64,000 bases of DNA from Caballeronia arvi. Its GTDB lineage: Bacteria; Pseudomonadota; Gammaproteobacteria; Burkholderiales; Burkholderiaceae. The stretch lies in assembly GCF_001544695.2 (NCBI RefSeq), contig NZ_FCOM02000001.1, positions 372,001 through 436,000 on the forward strand, in the 5' to 3' direction. The position numbers were made by a program, and so were the translations under genes. Every line of letters starts with the position of its first letter. Within the stretch, counting starts at the first letter, position 1. Shown here one piece after another: positions 59,038-64,000 of the stretch. The notes beneath the pieces are model-generated. The model did not search any database, was not told the origin of the DNA, and saw only the letters and a list, made by a program, of their open reading frames with translations.

Positions 59038-61359
59038 GTGCTGCAATCCGTCGCTTCGGACACGCGCCGCCCGCGGCTGAATCCGTTGCCGTTTCCGTCC
59101 GATATCGCGTTGCGGTTCGATCTGCTGATCGTGCTGATCGTATGCGTGAGCATCCAGTTCTACGGACACTTCTGGGAAAGCCTCCACGTCGAAGCGACCG
59201 AAACGCTGGCCGCGTGCTCGTCGGACGTATTCGCGGGCGTTTTCGATCCACGCCTGCTCACGCAGGATGTGCTGTCCGCATCCGAGCTGCGCGGGCAGTT
59301 TGCGCCGCAATTCGCGCACTGCATGGCGCTGCTCAGACCGCAAACGGCGTGGAAAATCGCGGGAATCGTCGCGACGCTCGCGGTCGCCGGCATCGCCTAC
59401 TGGTGCTTTCCCGCGTGGAAGCTGAAGTCGCAACGGCTCGTGCCCGTCGCGAGGGACGATCCGCCCGGTCTCTTCGATGCCCTCATCGCCCTCTGCGACG
59501 AAGCGCGGCTCAGCCCGCCGCCCGCCTTTGTCTGGAATCCGCTCGCGACCGGCCTGCCGGTGACCTTCGGACGCCGCCGCGCGTATTACGTCGCGCTCTC
59601 CGGGGCGTTCGTCGCGAACTACTTCTACGCCGATCGCGCCGCGTTTCGCGCGATCGTCCTTCACGAACTGGCGCACATCCGGAATCGCGACATCGACAAA
59701 ACCTTCATGACGATCGCCGCGTGTCTCGCGTTCGTCATCGTCAGTGTCGTTCCCTTGCTCGGCGTCAATCTGTTCAGCGGGCTCGCGTTGCACGACACCG
59801 TTCTGCTGCTCGCGAAAACCGTGGTGTGGAGCGCGCTCGTGCTCCTTTCGGGCGCGTCGGTGCTGCGCGTGCGCGAGTTTTTCGCCGACGTGCAGGCGTC
59901 GCAATGGGACGGCTCGCCCGTTCACGTCGATCGCGCGCTCGCGCGCACGAGCGCGGCCGCGCCGCACGGACCGCGTGCGTTTCTGAGCCTGCATCCGCGC
60001 GGCGATGCACGTCGCGCCGCGCTCGCCGATACCACGCCGCTCTTTCGCCTCGGCAAGTGGGACGCGCTCGGCATCGGATTCGGCGCGGGCGTCGTCATCG
60101 AAACGATGAACGGTCTCGTGCTCGGTCTCGTGCCCGGCGATCCGCAAGCGGCGGTCTTGCGCGTGACGATTATCGCGTCGGTCGTGACGCCGCTCGTCGT
60201 CATGATCTTTGCGATCGGCGCGCTCGCCACCGGCATCTGGCGCGGCGCGTACGCGGCCGTGCTGAACGGCCGCGATCCGGTGAAAGGCACGGCGGCGGCG
60301 GGCGCCCTCTTCGCGCTCGGCTACTTCGCGAATCAGATGCTGCTCGGCGCGGGACTGCTCTGGGGCGGCGCGACGCAGCCGCGCATGTCCGCCGATAACG
60401 TCATCACGCTCGTCGAAGTCCACGCGATCGCGCTCGTGCTCGCGGCCATCGGATGCTGGCTGATCTGCGACTGGATCGCGCGTTCGGCGGCCGCATGGAC
60501 CGGCGTCGCCGTGACGAACCGCTCGCCGCTTTTCGTGCTCAGGCTGACGCGCGCGGTATCCGTCGCGGGCGTCGCGGGCATGTTCGCGTGGGGCACGTTC
60601 GCGTCGACGTCGATCGTGACGCTCGGGCCGCATCAGACGTTCTACACGTCGCTCGTGATGATCGCGCCGCCGATGGTCATCGCCGCGTTCGGGGCATGGC
60701 TCTTTCCGTGGTCGTCGCGATGGTTTCGCCGCGCGCGCCGCGATCGTGCGCCGTCCGCGTGGGTCTTTCTCGACGACGCACCGCGCGCCGATTTATCGTT
60801 GCGTCTTGCGGATTTTTGCGCGAGCCGCGCGCTGTCGACGGGCGTCATCGCCGGGCTGGCGTTCTGTCTCTGGATCGAATTGCTGCGGTTTCGCCGATTC
60901 CTGCCGCGCGACATCGAAGACGCGATTTACGCGACGTTTGCCGTGCTGCTGCGCGTCGCGCACCGCGCGGGCGACAGCGGCTTCGCGCTCGTCATGGCGA
61001 TCGCGCTGACGGCGGCGCTGGCGGCGCTGATCGCGGCGTCGCGGCGCGGCGCGTTCAACGCGCTCTACGGCTTGTGCGCCGGTTCGGTCGCGGGCGCGGT
61101 GATGAGCGTCGGCGGACTGGTGACCATCGATCTGAACGCGCAATCGACGTTCGAGTCCAGCATGACGTCGGTGCTGCTCTATCTCTGCGTCGCGTCGATG
61201 GCCGCGCTTCCCGCTTCGATGATCGGCGCGCTCGCCGGGAAGTTGCGCAAAGTGTCGGACGCATACGCGGGTTTATCGGTGTCGCGGAAGATCGCGATGG
61301 CCGCGCTCGGCTTCATCGTCATCGCGGGATGGATCAAGTCGCTGAGCGACGTGATCTGA
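59038..61359 (+). CDS. Membrane-bound M48-family metallopeptidase
   Basis: Large membrane protein of 773 residues with a GTG start. Two N-terminal helices (about 25-42 and 107-125) flank a periplasmic loop; the M48 zinc domain follows with HELAH (H209, E210, H213) and a downstream glutamate in RVREFFADVQ as third ligand. After residue 330 come about eight or more further membrane helices. The length and C-terminal membrane block are unusual relative to HtpX or Oma1 (about 300 residues). The stop lies 2 bp from the convergent vgrG stop. Confidence 0.82.
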   Translation: MLQSVASDTRRPRLNPLPFPSDIALRFDLLIVLIVCVSIQFYGHFWESLHVEATETLAACSSDVFAGVFDPRLLTQDVLSASELRGQFAPQFAHCMALLRPQTAWKIAGIVATLAVAGIAYWCFPAWKLKSQRLVPVARDDPPGLFDALIALCDEARLSPPPAFVWNPLATGLPVTFGRRRAYYVALSGAFVANYFYADRAAFRAIVLHELAHIRNRDIDKTFMTIAACLAFVIVSVVPLLGVNLFSGLALHDTVLLLAKTVVWSALVLLSGASVLRVREFFADVQASQWDGSPVHVDRALARTSAAAPHGPRAFLSLHPRGDARRAALADTTPLFRLGKWDALGIGFGAGVVIETMNGLVLGLVPGDPQAAVLRVTIIASVVTPLVVMIFAIGALATGIWRGAYAAVLNGRDPVKGTAAAGALFALGYFANQMLLGAGLLWGGATQPRMSADNVITLVEVHAIALVLAAIGCWLICDWIARSAAAWTGVAVTNRSPLFVLRLTRAVSVAGVAGMFAWGTFASTSIVTLGPHQTFYTSLVMIAPPMVIAAFGAWLFPWSSRWFRRARRDRAPSAWVFLDDAPRADLSLRLADFCASRALSTGVIAGLAFCLWIELLRFRRFLPRDIEDAIYATFAVLLRVAHRAGDSGFALVMAIALTAALAALIAASRRGAFNALYGLCAGSVAGAVMSVGGLVTIDLNAQSTFESSMTSVLLYLCVASMAALPASMIGALAGKLRKVSDAYAGLSVSRKIAMAALGFIVIAGWIKSLSDVI

Positions 61360-61361
61360 GC

Positions 61362-63716
61362 TCAGTTCTGCAGGATCTTCGAACCCTTCATCACGATGTC
61401 GCTGTCGGCTTTGACGTTGATCTTGCCGCTGCCCGTGACCGTGATGTCCTTGCCCTTGATCTGAATCGTGCCGTCTTTCTTCATCGTGATGCTCGCATCG
61501 CCGGTGACGAGCGAGATCGAGTCGGCCGCGCTGACCTTGAGATTCTTGCCAACCGTCAAAGTATCGTCTTCGGTGATCGATGTCGTGCGCGCCTTCTTGA
61601 CCGTGCTCGATTGCGCGCCGTCGATCGTCTCGCCCATGTCCTTGCCGACGGTCACGGTTTGCGCGCCGGTGACGCCGAGCGTCTGATCGCCGCCGACGGT
61701 GGTCTTCTGATTTCCGGTGACGTCGATGGTCTGATCCGCGCCCACGCTCACTTTCTGATACGCGACGATCTTCACCAGTTGATACGCGCCGATCGCGATT
61801 TCCTGCGCGAGACCGACCGTGATCGTCTCGTTGAGGCCCACCAGATGCGTCCGCTGCAACAGCACGCTCGCGGTTTCCATCATCTTGACGAGGATCGTGC
61901 GCGTCTTGTCGATCGTAATGTTCTCGTGCCCGCCGACCGTTTCCGTGCGATTCGCGACGATCGCGATCGTCTCGTTGTTGCCGACTTTCTCGTCGCGATT
62001 GACGACCACTTCGATCTTCTCGTTGTTCCCGACCGTTTCCGTGCGGTCATGTTTGACGACGGTCGTCTCGTCGTGATCGATATTCTTCTTCCGATCGCGC
62101 CCGACCCAATGCGTCTCGTCGTTCTCGACTTCGATATCCTGATTTTTTTCCGCGTGAATCAGCACCTGCTCCGCGCCCTTCTTGTCCTCGAAGCGCAGCT
62201 CGTTGCAGTTCGCGCCGCTGCCGCCCTTGCTCGACCGGCTCTTGATGCCCGATTGCGTCATGTTCGCCGGCAAGTCGTACGGCGGCATCTGCTCGGCGTT
62301 GTACACGCGGCCCGTGATGATCGGCCGGTCGGGATCGCCTTCCAGAAAATCGACGATCACTTCCTGGCCCATGCGCGGAATCGCGACCGCGCCCCAGCCC
62401 TTGCCCGCCCATGGCTGCGACACGCGAATCCAGCACGAACTGTTTTCGTCGCGCTTGCCCTGGCGGTCCCAGAAGAACTGCACTTTCACGCGGCCGTATT
62501 GATCCGTGTAGATTTCGTCGCCGCCGGGGCCTACGACGACCGCCGTCTGCGGCCCCTGCACGAACGGCTTGCGCGCGCTGCGTGCGGGCGCGAAGGCCTG
62601 CTTCGCGTCGATCGCGGAAAACCAGCATTCGCAGCGATTCGCCTGCGCGCCGTCGAAGGCTTCGTAATCGGCAAGCTCGATCTCATAACGCGTGCGCGTG
62701 ACGAGATACTGCGCGTTCTGATCCGCGCGCGGATGCCGCGTCAGCTTGATGAGCGCGCCCGCGCGCACGCTGCGGCTGTTGGTGCGCGCTTCGACCTGAT
62801 GCCAGTTGATGTCGGGATCGTCGGGCACGCTGCCTTCCACGCGCCACTCTTCCGCGCGTGCTTTCGCGCGGCTCTCGCCGTGATCGGCTTCGACATAGCC
62901 GCCGGGATAATCGAAATGTTCCAGCCCGGAAAACGCGTCGAAGCCCTGCATGTGCTTCATCGCCTGCTTTTGCAGCGGCCGCGACGGATGCTTGAAGTCG
63001 TAATCGGTGAGCAGCCAGTTGCGCGTTTCGATCGCGTGATGCGTGCGCCACTCGCTCACATATTCGATATCGGGCGCGGCGGCCATCACCGCGCCATACG
63101 GCAGCGATTCGCAACCCGCGACGCTTTCGTGCGCGGCGAGCGTGTCGGTCAGGATCAGCGATTCCTTGCCGTCCTTGTCCTGAAACCAGTAGTAGATGCC
63201 TTCGTCTTCGATCAGACGGCTCACGAAGTTGAAATCCGATTCGCGATACTGCACGCAGTACTCACGCGGCGGATGCGCGCGCGTGCTCGCCTTCCACTTG
63301 ATTTCGCCGAATTCGAGACCTTTGTAGACCGGATCGGCGAACACGGCCTTCACGATCTCTTCGACCGTCTTGTTCTGAAAGATGCGGCAGTTCGTGCGCC
63401 GCGCGAGCAGCCACAGCCACGGCCGCACCACCGCTTCGTAGACATGCAGCCGTCCGCGCATGCCCGTCTGCCGAAAGCCGACCACGTAGCCGCCGAACAC
63501 GCGCGGCTTCGCCTTCGGCACGCTGAGCGAGACTTTGACGTGCTTGCCCAGAATGCGGCCGAAGTCGAGGTCCGCGCGCTTCGACACGAGCGTCAGTTCG
63601 ACGCGTGGCATGCGCCCGAGCTCCGCGCTCGCGCGCACGCCCAGGATGCGCAGATCGTCGCCGAGCGGCGTATCGACGCTGACGAGCGGGCTTTGCGCGG
63701 CGGCATCGTTGGCCAT
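61362..63716 (-). CDS. vgrG: Type VI secretion spike protein VgrG
   Basis: Trimeric puncturing-device protein of 784 residues. The gp27-like part fills about the first 370 residues (SRLIEDEGIYYWFQ, then GYVEADHGESRAKARAEEW), the gp5 OB fold follows (VKVQFFWDRQGKRDENSSCWIRV, then GMGQEV-type segment PRMGQEVIVDFLEGDPDRP), and a long beta-helix of valine/threonine repeats (NETIAIVANRTETVGGHE and similar) ends with a gp5-like tail QIKGKDITVTGSGKINVKA. No extra C-terminal effector domain is seen. It lies 20 bp downstream of hcp, so the two are cotranscribed. Confidence 0.95.
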   Translation of the reverse strand: MANDAAAQSPLVSVDTPLGDDLRILGVRASAELGRMPRVELTLVSKRADLDFGRILGKHVKVSLSVPKAKPRVFGGYVVGFRQTGMRGRLHVYEAVVRPWLWLLARRTNCRIFQNKTVEEIVKAVFADPVYKGLEFGEIKWKASTRAHPPREYCVQYRESDFNFVSRLIEDEGIYYWFQDKDGKESLILTDTLAAHESVAGCESLPYGAVMAAAPDIEYVSEWRTHHAIETRNWLLTDYDFKHPSRPLQKQAMKHMQGFDAFSGLEHFDYPGGYVEADHGESRAKARAEEWRVEGSVPDDPDINWHQVEARTNSRSVRAGALIKLTRHPRADQNAQYLVTRTRYEIELADYEAFDGAQANRCECWFSAIDAKQAFAPARSARKPFVQGPQTAVVVGPGGDEIYTDQYGRVKVQFFWDRQGKRDENSSCWIRVSQPWAGKGWGAVAIPRMGQEVIVDFLEGDPDRPIITGRVYNAEQMPPYDLPANMTQSGIKSRSSKGGSGANCNELRFEDKKGAEQVLIHAEKNQDIEVENDETHWVGRDRKKNIDHDETTVVKHDRTETVGNNEKIEVVVNRDEKVGNNETIAIVANRTETVGGHENITIDKTRTILVKMMETASVLLQRTHLVGLNETITVGLAQEIAIGAYQLVKIVAYQKVSVGADQTIDVTGNQKTTVGGDQTLGVTGAQTVTVGKDMGETIDGAQSSTVKKARTTSITEDDTLTVGKNLKVSAADSISLVTGDASITMKKDGTIQIKGKDITVTGSGKINVKADSDIVMKGSKILQN

Positions 63717-63735
63717 TGGCGCACCGTCGTTCCGA

Positions 63736-64000
63736 TCAGCGCACTTCCGTGCTGCGCACGTCCCAGCCGAACTTCACGGCGCCGCCCAGCGCACCCTTGT
63801 CGTCCTGCGGCTTGTACTCGAATTCGATGTCCGCGTAACTCAGATCGACGGTCTGCTCAGGATGCCCGTTCGGCACGCATTTCAGCGCCACCTGCGTGAC
63901 GGTGACCTGCTTCATCGTGACGGTGAGGAATTCCTTCTGCCCTTCGCCCGCCTTGCTGACGGTGAGCTTCGCGCTTGCCATGTGCTTGCCGCTCGCGCAG
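63736..64000 (-). CDS. hcp: Type VI secretion tube protein Hcp (5' truncated by the window edge)
   Basis: C-terminal half of Hcp, the ring-forming inner-tube protein of the type VI system. The frame continues past the window edge: codons before the internal Met encode ACASGKH, which matches the common LLKACATGKH stretch of Hcp, so that Met is not the start. Then MASAKLTVSKAG, VTQVALKC and a final beta strand FEYKPQDDKGALG. About half of a normal 160-residue Hcp is visible. It is transcribed into vgrG. Confidence 0.88.
   Translation of the reverse strand, partial: CASGKHMASAKLTVSKAGEGQKEFLTVTMKQVTVTQVALKCVPNGHPEQTVDLSYADIEFEYKPQDDKGALGGAVKFGWDVRSTEVR

Noticed and set aside
60453..63899. 1148-residue forward frame opposite vgrG
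   Set aside because: Arg/His/Asp-rich composition typical of antisense frames in high-GC DNA; the vgrG frame has clear family motifs.
63736..63981. A complete 81-residue Hcp-like gene starting at 63981
   Set aside because: Upstream codons to the window edge continue the Hcp sequence, so this is a truncated view of a normal hcp.

Overview
The window is about 64 kb of high-GC DNA. Gene content, codon use and long antisense open frames point to a betaproteobacterium of the Burkholderia sensu lato group (Paraburkholderia or Caballeronia-like). Supporting markers are a Burkholderia-type porin, a pca dioxygenase pair with PcaQ, a liu leucine-degradation operon, an Hcp/VgrG type VI pair and many DMT, MFS and ABC transporters. 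No rRNA, tRNA, CRISPR array, integrase or recognisable transposase was found. Species assignment is inference.

Layout. 1-5.2 kb: prolyl iminopeptidase, a PlsC-type acyltransferase, an orphan receiver protein, then pcaQ divergent from pcaHG and a DUF2288 gene behind a strong terminator. 5.2-13.6 kb: AI-2E-type exporter, OmpA-like lipoprotein, the liuA-liuB-liuD operon (isovaleryl-CoA dehydrogenase and methylcrotonyl-CoA carboxylase) divergent from a TetR regulator with two matching operator-like palindromes, and a ferritin-like protein. 13.7-21.9 kb: succinate-semialdehyde dehydrogenase, a TetR/DHA2 efflux pair, a basic amino-acid binding protein, an AstE/AotO-like protein, an NTF2-like protein and a porin with a TTG start. 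22-28 kb: an aspT-aspD aspartate:alanine exchange and decarboxylation operon, an ArsR-nemA operon with two operators, and two small membrane/periplasmic proteins. 28-37 kb: small unknown genes, glycogen phosphorylase, a complete 2-aminoethylphosphonate-type ABC transporter (phnSTUV) and a DeoR regulator. 37-47 kb: DMT exporter, L,D-transpeptidase, two very small genes, a secreted HNH-like protein, a BvgS-like hybrid kinase and catalase HPII. 47-53 kb: an S53-S10 acid-peptidase operon, a GFA-family protein and a GNAT-like/isochorismatase bicistron. 53.7-58.4 kb: a periplasmic molybdenum aldehyde oxidoreductase (paoABC) with a MocA-like cofactor enzyme. 58.5-64 kb: an unknown protein with a membrane M48 peptidase, convergent with vgrG and a truncated hcp.

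The most unusual structure is a dispersed element of about 620-640 bp present twice, at 35818-36434 and 46765-47406, in the same orientation. Each copy is a giant imperfect palindrome: two inverted arms of about 250 bp around an asymmetric core of 120-140 bp that holds conserved hairpins. Both copies lie just downstream of a stop codon, and the second abuts the 5' side of katE. It has no coding capacity that looks real. A MITE-like or structured-RNA repeat is the best reading; its function is unknown.
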